From positions 806,001-870,000 of the forward strand of contig QEYB01000093.1 in NCBI GenBank assembly GCA_017562135.1: a stretch of DNA of 64,000 bases, in the 5' to 3' direction. Every line of letters begins with the position of its first letter. Positions within the stretch are counted from its first letter, which is position 1. Source of the stretch: Dipylidium caninum. Lineage: Eukaryota; Platyhelminthes; Cestoda; Cyclophyllidea; Dipylidiidae. A model generated the notes under the pieces. The model was not told the origin of the DNA, did no database searches, and saw only the letters and a list, made by a program, of their open reading frames with translations. Made by a program: the position numbers and the translations under genes. This document shows positions 49,051 through 62,700 of this stretch, piece by piece.

Positions 49051-50619
49051 GTGAGAAAATTTGGGTAGCCAGTAGATTTAGAAAAATACAGGAACAATTG
49101 CGAGTAGAGCTTGGTGCATAATAGGATGTTTTTAGCAGGTTACGAAGAAGTTTGGGAATAGGGTGCATTCGGAGCTACCTCGCCCCATTCAAAAAGCAGC
49201 GTGTTAATTGAGTTATAACCTGTTCAGGGTGTGGAATGCCTCCAAAATGGGATATCTTCTTGAAGTATGGTCGAGGCTGTCAATTTACTGATTATAGATG
49301 TCATTAAGGTCGGGTATCATATGAAAGGTGACGAATCGTGAGTGGAAGCAGCCGAAGATATAGAGGGGCCGATGAGTTATTCTTTTACCTCTACAGTCTT
49401 TTTAAACTGCTTCTTGTTATAACATCAAAATTATGTATGTAGCACCCGGGTTCCCACATTATGATGTAAAGTTTTTTGTTGTATTAATAATTATTTCATG
49501 GGAAATTAGACTTGCATCCTCATATTTCCAAATTACTCCTTTTCCCTTTAGGTTTAGGAGTTATTTGTAGATTTTCGAGTTGTGTGAATAAACGACATCC
49601 TGTAGATGTTACTTGTTTCAAATGAATTAGCTTAATCTCCTACATCAACTGGCATCATTTTCAGCTATTTAATCGCTAATTTTAAATGAGGAATGGCGCA
49701 CTTCGTCAAATGCCCAACTGCCGTCAAACTCAGTAATTAACGAGGAAGATTGACCCTAGCGGCACACTAACCAAAAATAACAGAGACCAAAAGATGTGCT
49801 AGGTGCATAGGAAATTTAAAGCAGAATGCGTTTGTGTGGATCATTGATCAGTTTTAGGCGTAATCTTACCTAAAGGGCTTATGTAATGCGCGTTTCCAAA
49901 GTTGTGGGGTTGAATTGACGCGTCCATCTAAATTTATAGATGTCTGGACTCTCACGGTAGGTACTGACATCTTGGGAACTTGTTTGTCTCCCAATTACTT
50001 TACACTGTAATGATGGAAAATTGCTACTCAACCTATTTCGCACTATCCAAGAGATAAATCAGGTTGACGTAACTGAGGAGGCAGATATTCCCTTGCAGCT
50101 AAGGTAATTGCGCAATAGATTTCTTCAGCTTAACCCATTTATGCTTAGAAATGTTTTACGAAGCTGCACTGGTTATTGAGATTAAAACTTTTTTTCATCT
50201 TAATATTTCGTGTGTTCCTCAGGAGGTCACTTCTTCTAACCCACAATTAAAAATACACCTATGTACACCAAAAAACCGTTACAAATGCGCGCTTACGAAA
50301 GTAAAAGACTGAGTTACGTCATTTATCGCAAGTTTGTTTGTTTTCTTTGAGCTCCGACTCATGCGTTTGATTTTAGCGCGCCTATTAAGGGACGTGTTGC
50401 GGCCGACGGCTGAGAGGGTTAAAGGTTCGCTGGTGCGTGGGTCTCCCTATTGTTTGGCCTCGGTGCAGATGTCTGATTTTTCCACATGTTTCACCAGATA
50501 AAAGTCATGTTTTTGTGCATTCTGATTGTATTAAATCTCAAGAACGCGGCAGTATTTTTCAATGATTCTAGACATAATCAAGTTCTCTAGTACACCTATT
50601 GACAACCCCTTATTCTTCA

Positions 50620-50703
50620 TACGAGTGTTGCTTTCTTCCCATAGGGGTTTGGAAACCTGAACTCGATCCTGTACGGAACAATTTCATTGTATGACGATCG
50701 ACA
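50620..50703 (+). promoter_or_regulatory. 5' leader acceptor of the CYRI gene
   Basis: TTGCTTTCTTCCCATAG ends at 50644, a strong pyrimidine tract plus AG, 59 nt before the start codon. It marks either a spliced-leader trans-splice site or the end of a 5' UTR intron. Confidence 0.5.
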
Positions 50704-53700
50704 ATGGGGAACATAATTCGACTTCTTACTAGCAGATTTGAGGAGATAAAGGACGACGTCGATATATTCGTTGACTTCGAAAGTACGATTCTCGTGGGTT
50801 AAGGCCATTCCGTTTTCGTTAGACTGTCAGCCATCCGACGAGGAATATGATCTTTGGATGGAAATAAGTGCGAAGCTTGCACATACGGATGATATTTTGT
50901 TAATAGTACGTAGCTATCCCGGAGCGGCGGCTCAAATTCGAGCCGCCATTGAACACTATGCTGATGACGCTGCACAAGAAGCGGCTTGGCAGGCCTTGAT
51001 ACCGTTAGTTCACCAACTGCGACTTTGCTACGACTTTGGCATCTATCTGGGTAATTTATTTGTTCTGATTTTGTTTATCGCTCTAAACCAAAGTTTTATA
51101 CGCCTCACGTTCAGCACCTCATTTTACCCTTGAATTTTTTTTATCGAGAATTTATTCACTCTAGATTTTATAATCTTGCCTTCTTTGTAGCCCAAACTGT
51201 TCCGCGTCTCCTGCACGCCCTTTGTTCCGACGAACTTACCGTGTGGGAACATCTGGAATCGCAGCAGGCGTTGTTCAAACAATTTGCCGAAATTCTCGAC
51301 TTCATCATGCAGTTTGACAATTTAAAAGTAATTTATATATTTCCTGGTTTACTGTTTTATAGTGCTGAGGTTGCGTTTGTACCAATTTATTTTGTCTTTT
51401 GTCGTTAATGAAAACTGCCTTTCGGGCCCTCCCGTTATTTACTCTACATAGTCTTGTGTTCTAAATTTGACCTATTCCCTTAAGTCTTATGGTTAACCTG
51501 GATCTCCATTCTGTTTATTCAAATGTTGTGGATTCGTGCTATTAAATTTTATGCTATGCTACCCTCCTCTTTAGTAATGTTTTGAAATTATCCGCCAATT
51601 TTATTAGTTTTGGGGGAAAAGCATAGGACCTGTGTATGATTTTTCCTATATACCTTAGTCACACCGCGGAGTATTATTATCTAAAATCTCAGATAAAGCC
51701 TAGACATGACTTTATTGTCCGTCGGTGCCATTTAATTGTCAAACCTCAAAAGCAGTTTCTACGAATTCTGTCTTACAAACTCTTCGTACTGTGTCGGAAA
51801 CATCGTTAACTTTTTAACTCCCCAATCTTTTTACCTGCCTTCTCACTCTTACTTTTTTAATGTCACTAATTTTTCATTGTGGTTCATCCGAATGACTGCT
51901 CAACTGACTAATTAACCAGTGAACAAGAGCCTTTTCTCTTTAGATAATCCTCAATAAAATCAAGCATTTAGTTTGCTTAAATACCAACCCTTCCCTTTAA
52001 CTTCTACTCATCGTGCTTCGCAATATATTGGCACATTGACACTCATTTCTCGTCTATGTCACGTTGGTCGTTTGATAGTCTGCTGTTCAAATTATTCACC
52101 ACACTTGCGCTACTTCTTATCGCAGAATAAATTAGAGGGCAGGTTGTTTGGCTGGATTAGACATACCACTACGTGACTCATGCATTAGGGGAAAGGTGAG
52201 GAAAGCGTCTTCGATTCAATGTGTTCATCCGACTGCTTTTACCAACTAAATGCTGTTTGTTTTGATGACTTTAACTCGTATAACCATGGTAATTCGTCAT
52301 TTTTCCCTAATGAGGTCTTTGTCGGTTTTTCCTGCCAGCATTTAGAATATCTGGAGCTTCATTTTGCAATGAAAGAGCTCGTCCTTTACCCTGCTTAATT
52401 TAATTCATTCTTACTTGCGGTTTACCCAACATTCTGCAAGTTGATACAATTATGTTGCGCTATTCGGTTGTACTTTTCGCATTATTTAGGAAGGAAGGAG
52501 GGCAGACCTCTTCCTTTTCGACTTGTTAGCATTCGGTGATTTCTTTAACTGTTTAGGTCCCTTTTGGATCATTGATTCTTGCTAAAACTTTATTGGTATC
52601 AACTACGTTCCTAGAGTTTATATAGAGATCTGTAAGTAATAAGGTCGAGTTCATTGTTGGCCATCTTTTCTTACCTTGGTATTTACTGTTGCTCCTCGCT
52701 TCGGGATTCCCTTCTTACCGGTGATTTTCTACACATGGAAAAGAGTTATTGTAGTTACATACCTCTTACTTTTAATTCATTAAAGATTTTGTTTCGCCAC
52801 ACTAGGTATTATTTCCGCATGAACTTGACCGTTATGACGTTACAGAATTTTTTGTTTTACAAAGAATGCGCTTTCAGGTAGTGTTCTAGGTATTGATATA
52901 GTGGAAGCAAGATCAGAAAATTTTAGTTTAGATAATCATCCAAAAATTTATTTCCCCGTTTGATCGTGTCATATTTTAGAAGTTGGAACTTAATCATGTG
53001 ACTGTCGCGCTTTACACTCTGCGAACGTATTGAGGGTGCTACAGTTTGGATACTCGTTTTTGTTATAAGTTTAAGTCCAAAGTCTGTGTCCAACCTCAAG
53101 CGTTTTGGTTGTCTGACTTGTTTATTAATGCGTTGTGTCTATCCTTTATCTTTCGGCTTCATTGTTCTCAGTAGTGGAATTTGGACTGGATAAACTTCCC
53201 CCATACGAAAAAGGTAGGGACTTTAAAGTTATAAAAATCTAATTATCAAATCATATCCTCGTATTGTTGCACTGTGATTAGTAGGCTTCTTTCGTGATTT
53301 GTGGAGGATAATGATGTGAATACTTCTGAGTAAGAGGAAAACTAACATTACTCCGATAGTCCTCATGGGGAGTCTTTCGAACTTCCGTTTATGCGGGTAG
53401 ATAAACACATTTTCCCCAGTGGGTCCAGTGTGGTTGTGGCTGTCAGCGATTAGGTTATTAAAGTGTAGGATCAGTACTCTTGGTGTATTTCCATTGGTTG
53501 AGTGACGGGAAAGAAAAGACAAATTGTGTTACAGCACACTGCAGATTCACAAGCACATTGTTAGGATGAACTTGCACGTGTGTGCATATGCGGATGACTG
53601 GACCCCCATATTCCTCCTTCACCCATGACTACAAGTCACAGACGTTTTGCGTTTACACCCTCTTTGGCCGCCATACCGCCCACCTTGAATGGTTTCTCGT

Positions 53701-56700
53701 GTTTCGCTTCCAACCGTCCTCTTGTGACTGTTTTGTGAATCTGTCATGTACTTTAGCGAAATCACCTTTTTACCTACCACAGTGGATACGGTTTTTGGTG
53801 TTTTTACATTTTTCTGCTAAAACTCCCATATGTTGCCTTTTATTTCTGCCTAGAGCATAGTCCCATGTCTTAGTTTTACAACCACTTAACGTTTCATTGC
53901 CTATCCATGATGGTGGGTAACCGTATTGACGTTTTCTCGTGATATATGCTCCTCTTCTTTTACTTTTAACTTCCTCATGGGAAATGTTTTTGTTCGTGCA
54001 GTTCGTACATGCTTATGCTCTCAGCTTATTATGACCTAATCTACATATTTAATGTCTTGCCTCCTTATTTTTTTTTAGCTTGTAGCATTGTCCTGCTTTA
54101 TTTCGAAGCCAAATAAATAATTGGTTTTGTAGAGATGAAACGATTTGCCCATAACCCGCTATATGGTAACACTTCATCATGTTCACACAGTTTACTTGAG
54201 CTTGCTGGAATATTTTGGTTACAGATATTTACGAGCTTCTCCGTCACACCATTTGTTTTAGCCGCGATAACTTGCGCCTTATTTTTTGTGAATTTCAAGC
54301 GTGTATTTTCTCTGTTTACCCTGGGGTTTTTCCTTTGCGTTTTGAAGTATCTCCGGAGTACATATAATTGCCTCTTATGGTCGGCTACTTTGATAGTGTT
54401 CCCCAACTTCGAACTATTTTTAAACATTACCACATTGCATTGACTGGGACGCGAAAGAAATAGATTTCTAACAAAAATATCCTTAGGTCCACTATTGACA
54501 CTTTTTGCCCTTTTTTCTTGACATTTGAATGTGGACCATAACATAATGTATCACTGATATGTGATTTGTTAGTTAGCTGCCAATAGGGCGAATTATGGGT
54601 ACTTACTAGTCTTCTCTATAACTTCACAATTGGTTCCTCTTTCAATTCCCCTAGATGACCAAACCTTCCATTCAGAATGACTTTAGTTTCTATCGTCGGT
54701 TACGCCAAAGACGAAGACCTGGGTCCAATTTTTCACGGCAGGTATTTGCTCCATATTCTTGCTTAGTGTGTTGTATCCAACTCAGAATTTCGATGATAAA
54801 GACATGTGAGGACATGCGGTAGTTCAGACAAACGTCCTGTTAAGCTATTACGGCTGTCATGATGTATATTTTAAATAACATGCGGAATCGGTGTCTCATT
54901 ACAGAATGTTTTTGACCCTACCCCCTGCTTTAGAGCACAGTTTCCTATGGTGCGCAAGATTCGGAGGCCTTCCTAAGGCAGGAGATTGAGGAGCTGAGCG
55001 ATGAGTGTTGCAGCAAAATGTCTCTTTTCTATGCGGAATCCACCCCTATGCTCAAACTCATCAGCCGATATGCCACTCAGTTCCAAATGGTGGTGAGTTT
55101 TACACTTTCTTTCAGCGTCCCATTTTCTTAATTTAAACTAATATTCTTCCGTTCTTTTGCTTTTTTATCTTCTACTTTTTGCCGACGACAACTACTTTTT
55201 TCATTTAATTTGAATTTTCCTGTAACCTGCAGAAAAACATTAATTTTATGTTGACTGTGAGTTCATAACCTTAAGAAATAGGCGATATGGGAGTCTTCAT
55301 CCTTTTTGGTGGACGTGAAATGAGGATTAGCTTACAGAACTCCCTTGAACTAACTGTATTCCATTTCTCATTAATTAATTTGCTTTTATACACCCTATAT
55401 TTTTTGAGTTATTTTTTTGGTTTTTCGAGTGTTTGTAATGCCTGGCTCTTCGTTAACGCAACCAAAATGAAATTAGTGAATTTATGTTATATCCGGATTG
55501 TGCACCGCACAACTCCATTTACGTCATTCAAGTTAATCTTATTGGCCTTAAAGTCACCTGATTTCTCACTTCTCTGTTCAATTGCTCTCTCCAAAAATTG
55601 CGTTGTTTCACCGGGAGGGTGTTTTCCCAACTTTAGTCTACCTTCGCATCCTTCGATCATGACATGTCGATACCAGCTATGACTTTCTCTGCATTCCATT
55701 GGCATTTTCAGGAAAGTCAGTGTTATTGACTCCCCATCTGCATTAACTTGATGATTCTCAGATCAGCCTTTTGCTTTCATGGTATATCGTGATAGCGCTA
55801 AACCAAATGAATCTTATATTTTTGAGGATCATCGCCAATCGCGGATGTTTTTGGTCTCTCCAATCCAGACACTGTTAATCAAGACCACGGGCAGCACGTG
55901 TAGCGTATGTTATCTCCCATGACTTAGTATTTGAAGAATCGCCTATCCTATTGGAGGCTTCAGACATGGTATGGGCGACTATATTATTTATACTGAACAG
56001 TAAGACTCTTCATCTGATGGAATAGCGTATAACAAAGTGACTTACATCACTGCTGATGCTATCGTCGATGCCGGTAGTTCTCAGTTTTCATACGTCTTGC
56101 ATTAATTTTAGTACTAGACTCTTATCTGTGTTCTTAACAAAATTCTGGGCATTCGGTCGACGCATGACTTGGTCTATAGTATGAAGAAATTACTCGGGCA
56201 CGGATTTGTTATGTCTTGGGAACATCGAGTGGAAAACAATCACTACTAGTAGTTACGAGGACCCCACTTTGTAGAAGTTAATGCGTTCTGGTTGTTGACA
56301 ATGATGGCTCTGTGCTTTGGGTCAGCAGGACCGGATGCAGTGTTATGGGGCGGTGGTAGTTAGGGCTTCAAGTGTGACAGCAGTGCTTGTGGGAGGCGGG
56401 GGGACTGGGCATGAGTGCATCAATTAACCCACCCTATGAGAAAGGAAGGAGGTGGAGGTGGGTGGGTGGTGGTGGGGGGCTCGACCTCACCGGAAGTGGT
56501 GGTGTCAGCACTGAGGCAATTTCAGCATCGATGAAGGAAGCGACTGCCGGAGGAAGGGGTGAAAGAGGCGGGGTGTCATTTTTGGGGCAGATGTTCAAAC
56601 ATGTCTCTCCGTGATGTTGGAGAGACTGGGTGAGTGATTTTTGGGACAGTTGCAGTGAACAAAGTAATGAGTAATTGAATGAGTGAATGGATGAGAGAGT

Positions 56701-59700
56701 GGAGGAGCGAGTTGCTGAACAGATAGATAAATGGCTGTGTAGGCGGAGGCACGCAGTTAATTCTGTCCGTGTGTTTTTATTCTGACAGTCGGTGTTTTGT
56801 AGATTGCTGGCTTGACTTTGACTACCCTCCTAACTGTGCTATTAACAGTAATATTAAGTTAGGCCTTGTCTATACTGTGGAAGGGTTTATCTGCGTTTGT
56901 TTTAATCTTGAGTAAATTCTGCATTCTCCCATACGTGAATAGGGGTTTATCAGTTTAATAGCACAGGGTAGAGCTCCTCTGCGTTTCGCTTTTCGTAGTT
57001 GGGATCATCCATTGGCAAGATACCACCCCTCTCCAGTGCACAGTACATTTACTTGTTTTGACAGGAGATAAAGAGATTCCTTTTACTTTCTGACTAATTC
57101 TCTTCATTTACATTTAGAACGGGCTTTCCGAAAAATATTGTTTAATATTTTAGCTCGGCTTCGACTATTATTTATGGTGTAGGGTGTAGGAAACGGATAA
57201 GGAGGTTTTTGACTTGATTTGTTGGAAGTAATTTATTTATTTATGCGCGACTTGGCTCTTGGCTGTGGTGGTTGTCTGTTGACGACGCGTTTCTAATAAA
57301 TTGGACGGCGAGACGGGTCCAAGTCGTTTATGACTATGCCCCTTTTGCACTGAGACGGTTGTGAATCTCTGACGTGTGGCGAGTAGCCTTATGAAAAGAT
57401 GATCGTAAAAACACATTAGTTTTGGGTTTTATGGCCGGGCCATTAAAAGTAAAAGTTGGGCGTTTCGTATTCAACTCCCTCTTCGCTCCCTGTCATCGTG
57501 AATTGGCATCTCGCCAATGTCATGGTGTCTCTACTTCCCCATGGGTTCACTGTAAGGCGGAGAAGGTCAACAGATTCTCAGTGTTTCACGCGCTTTTACT
57601 CCGTTAAGTATGATATTCCCAATCTGCTTTTGGTGTATTGTTTCATCAACATGTAATATTCTGATTCCTTGTTTAAGAAGATGCATATTTCACTAACATT
57701 AAAACTTCATTCACATAGTTTCTGTAAACAAAATCTCAAGACATTTAACTTGGCTCAGTTGCCCGACGAAGTCATGTAGGGCAGACTACTCGGTTGATTT
57801 TTTTTTATCATAAATTGAGTTTCCGATTTTATTTTCTCCGGGCATAATAGTGTTTGCCGATTCGTAGTCTGCTTGCTAGGGCAAATGGTGAAAATTTCGG
57901 CGCCTCCTTAAATCCACTTAAAGATCTGCGTTTTGGTGAGTGGTTTTATCCCGACACTTCGGCAGGGCAGTGCTTTCTCCCAGCAATGATTATAGTTCAC
58001 CTTTTCGAGTGAGAGACAGACTGGAGAACCTCCTTGAAACGATCTCGCATTTTAATCATTGACCGTTCTTACTAAAAGAGGGTTAGGGAAAGAGCTTGTA
58101 TTCGTCAAGTCAAATCTAGCCTTCACATTTCCAGGCTTCTGTCTGTGATTTGCATAGTTATCATCTAAGTTGGACTACTCTTGCATTCATAAGTTCTTTA
58201 CTTTGAGAGAGAATACTTGCTGTATTGCAAAACAGGTCTCTTAAAATGGGTTTTTCCCAGTCCTGGACACGAGAATCATATGTCTGTCTCCTATTGACTT
58301 TCCCCACGTCAGTTGCGTGTTTAATCACCGTTTATGCCAGCCCTCAGGTCTTCCACCCTCCACTCGCCCTCGCTGCCTCTTTCCGTGCCCAGTTGGCCTC
58401 CACCTTGGTTTCGAGTGACAAATCGGGGTCACCGCAGTTTCGCTGCTTATTTCGTCGATGTGCTTTGTTTACCGACGCACCATCCGGTTGAGTGTGGTAG
58501 CTTGGGGTCACAATGTCAGTTTGGACTCCGTCGTTAAATGGGGATACCATGCAAGGTGGTTTAGTTAGGGGTTTTATTGTTTAACTTGCACACGCGGTGG
58601 GGTGGATATTTGACCCTGTCATCTTCTAAGTCAGCCTGCTGCGGTTGGCATTAAATGTTTTCACCTCACCCAATCCATCTCGTCGCATCGTTTTGCCAAC
58701 CAACTTTCTGATTTTGACCTCGTTACGCCTTTTCGGAAGCATTGGTAACGCTTCGCTTAAGCAGTAAAGTAAGGCTTTTTAACATAGCCAATCTAAAATC
58801 TTGATTTTTGGCCTTGATTCCTTTAGGGAATGAATGCTAATTTTTTCATTCATGACTTTCTTTTTAATACTGTGCGTAACAAAATGTGTAATTGTGCCAG
58901 AAATTTACAATCACTCTTATGGTTATCGCCTTTTAAAATCGCTCCATTAACTTGTGGAAAACGTCACAGTTTACTGAGGCGGCCTTGTAGGTCGTCTTTA
59001 ACGACTAAAATATCAACTTTCATAACGGGAAACAACCTACCGAAACACTCCTTCGACAATTCAAAATATTTCCAGAAAGCTCCTATCTCACTTTCGTATG
59101 CTTTATTATTTATTATCAAATGCCAGATTTATTTGCTGTGCCCTTAAATCAGATGAGGTTTTTTGTCATTCAGTCTTATTTTCTTCAGTTTGAGAACTCT
59201 TTTGAGGTCGTGGCATTTATCACTACTAGAGTGTCTTACTTACAGTAAATTTAGCATTCTACTTTCTGCAAATATTCCTATTCTTTAAGTGTAGTACAAA
59301 ATTACTGGTTTTTCGTCTGTGCAAATGGTAGACGCCTTGTAACTTGACGGAAGCAACAAGACTCGCAATTAACGTGTCTTTTCATTCACCCTCACCGTCA
59401 TCTGTGCAAGTGAGGTCTCTTTTATCTGGCTACCGAGGCTAGTGACCGCTTGTTGATGTGAAAATATATCCCATTCGTTGCGAGAAGGGGCAATGGATGA
59501 AGGGATTCTTTCTCAGTTGCTAGTGCTTTTACCTTGTTCTAGGATCTCTACTTCATTTGCTTGTGTCCAACTAAGCTGCAATGACGTTTTGGACGATGGA
59601 TTTCCAGATTTGCTTTTGTTAATGACGCAGTAAAAAGTGATTAGCATTAATAGCACAAAAACAGCGTCATGACACTATTGGTTTTAAAGCGTGAGGCACC

Positions 59701-62700
59701 GTGCAGTTAGAACGAATTTCGGCGGCTTGTCTTCTTTGCATCTTCGGTCTCGACGCTCACGTCTGCAGGATTGAATTGAACCCCATAATTTTTGTTTTTT
59801 GTGGCACTTTCCACGTGCGAAGTAACCCTGTTTGCGAAAGCCCTTCTTCGTTTCCCCGATTCGGTTGCATGTACTGTTATTCGTTTTCCGAGTGGCTTCA
59901 CTTAATGCCACGCTTTTTTATATGAATTATGGGATCCATAGCGTTAAATTTTGCCTTTATCTTCCCCCCCCCCGTTTTGTCTTTTTCATTTTTTCCTGCC
60001 CCTTTACCTGGTTTTTTCTGTAGAAGCAACATACCTAGTCTCAAAATAATTTAAAAGAGTAACTTACGACTCTTCAAATGTGATCTTATGTCAACAGTAA
60101 TAGTTGTATAAGAAAATCATACTTTAGTCTGTTAAGGTTAATTCCACGAGATCTCGGTCTTGATCCATTTTAAATCATCCTCAGTATTTCTTTGTACCAA
60201 AAACAATTTATCCTCTTAAATGGTAGGTTTTATGCTAATTTAGAGAAAATTCACCAGGCTATTACACTGGCCTTGGAATAATTAGTTTAACAACTTTGGG
60301 GTTGAATGGCAAGAAAAGGAAGATGATAACTTCTCTACTTCTTTTCATTTGCATAATCTCTGACACAACCTTCGAGTCCAATTTTGGAATTAATTCGTTA
60401 ACATGTGCTTAGTGGTAAATTTGAAATAGTCAGGAAGATGGTTTAAATTGGATGGAAATTTCATCCTTTGATTTAATTTTCCTATTTCACTGCGAAGGAT
60501 GAAATGATTCCCATGGACGTGACCTCGGAGTGCCTAGCGGCGATGGCGCACATCTGCCGGGGTTTGTTGGTGAAGCCTTCCTTGCGGAGTCGTGTTACTC
60601 GTGATGACACTCTCATGCTCCTTCTGCGGGTCATGACCGGAGTCATCATTCTTTATGACCACATTGATCCCTATGGCGTCTTCCGGAAAACCTCAAAACT
60701 CGACGTGAGTTCTCCCGTCCTCTTAAACTTGATCGCGCATTTGACAATTTAACCTAATCACAGTATCAAATTCCAAAAGCAGGTGTCTTATTGGGTCAAG
60801 TTTTTTGACCACTTTTGGGGACTGTGGGAATTCGGGATTTAAAAGTACTTTTCTGCCATTTTTTTTGGTTGTTCACTGGTTATTTATGAAAGAATTTACT
60901 AACGTCGAAGACATTGAATCCTCCTTGAAGATGTTTGGGGACGAACTTAGCCCAAATTTATACCTTGCCAAACATTTTAATTTTCATCGTTTAAAGAGGT
61001 TCTGATCTCACGGCAAATCTTTTTTTAAATTTTTAATTTCAATTGCTGTCTTTTCAAAGAGATAACTTTGATTGTTTTTCTTTCACGACATTCGTATTCT
61101 CAAATACGTTAATCACAGAGGTTAAAAAAATTAGGGGGTAAATAGTTTCAGCAAACGGGAAGTAATGGCTTCGTTTCCAAGGTTTGGCTGCGTTCAAACA
61201 CACGGGCTCCTTCTCGATCGTCTACTCAACTCATAGCATACTAACGGTCCTTGTGATTCATCATTCCTTATGGCATACAAAGGCTCTGGCACATTCTCAT
61301 CAAAAAATTCCACTGCTTCGAAGTGCAAGACATCAGATCTTTTTATTTTTGAATTGAATTTTTTTTCTAGAACTTCATATTTTTTTCAAGTCTATAAGCT
61401 CGAGCACGGTGGTTTCACCCGTAGGCTTTGTGACATTTTCCATGGATTATTTATTTGAGTGAAAAGTTACTTTTGCCACTGTTTGAACTTTTAAACCTCG
61501 CTATATTTTATCATGCCCCGTCTTCAAACACCCCAACGCGTCTGCATGTAGTGATATTTTTGATCTTCACTAGTTTCATTTTTTATTAGAATACTTGACT
61601 TGGGCTTTCCCTCAAAAATACACTCTGGACCAGGCTGTTTGTGGCTGTCGTAAATTAGCGCTTCGAATTGTGAACGCGCGGCTATCTGGTGTGTTGAGGA
61701 CAGCCTTCTCAAACTAACTGCACAGAATTATGCTAGATGCTCGTGAGTGAGACTCCGCATTGTTAGGTTAACTTCCTCAAATCCTTCTGTGTAAAAGCTG
61801 CATATGTGTGTCCATTGTTAAATCCATGAAGTACTTTTTGTATCCACAAAGTGGCTAGTTTTGCTTCCTTGTTTTATAAAGTCAGTTGACTGCGTCAGCG
61901 CGGAATATTTACCTAAATGGAAATGAACGTAATTTATTAGGTCTGACCGTCAGGCGTGGATTCAGTGTGGCAGACTGAAAATTGCGTGTTTGTGAACGTA
62001 CATTATATTTCCTTCGTGCCACGCCAAGCCATAAACAGAGCAATAACCCAAAAGAATTAATGAATATTTCCTTAGCCTATTGTTCCCCCCTCCCGTCCAG
62101 AACCAAGCCTTATGTTTATAAACGGAATGTCAACCTGAGGCACAGAAGTTAATCGCATGAATGAACGCCTGGGTAGCAAATACGATGCGTGTCCCAACTT
62201 GCACGCCCGATCGACGCACGACAGCCTGTCGTGTAGGCAATCGCGATGGAGCGGGTTTACTTTGTGGGAACGACGAATGCAAAACAATTATTATTAGTGG
62301 CCACAAGCACCTCCGATTTGTAGTTTATTGCGTTCTGGTTGTTGGCAAAGACGACTCTGTGTTACGGGGAGTTGGCGGCTCCGTAAAGAGGTGTAGTAAC
62401 AGTGCCTGGTGGGATGCTGACCGACCGGGCACGAGTGAATCAACTAACCTCGCTATGAGAAGGGGCAGAGAGGGAGGAGGATTCGGTGGAATTTGACTTT
62501 ACCGGAAGTGAAGGCATCAACACTGAGAGAATTTCAGCATCGATGAGACTGCCGGAAGAGAAAAGTGGATGGGGTCATTTTTGGCGCAGATGTCCGAACC
62601 TATTGAGAAGCTCTTTTAATGACGTGACGTTGGAGAGACTTGGTAAGTGATGCGGAGACAGATGCGATGTTAAAGGTTGAGCGGGTTGATAAACAGGTAG

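Larger units (their letters stand above)
48926..50703. other. Intergenic region between the ankyrin and CYRI genes
   Basis: Mostly AT-rich. It contains the ankyrin-gene poly(A) signal on the left and the CYRI leader acceptor on the right. No further gene is supported. Confidence 0.55.

Noticed and set aside
53400..53580. Possible third copy of sequence near 61600-61790 (both contain TTGTGGCTGTC and CATTGTTAGG)
   Set aside because: Only two short matches at different spacing. It could not be aligned convincingly by eye.
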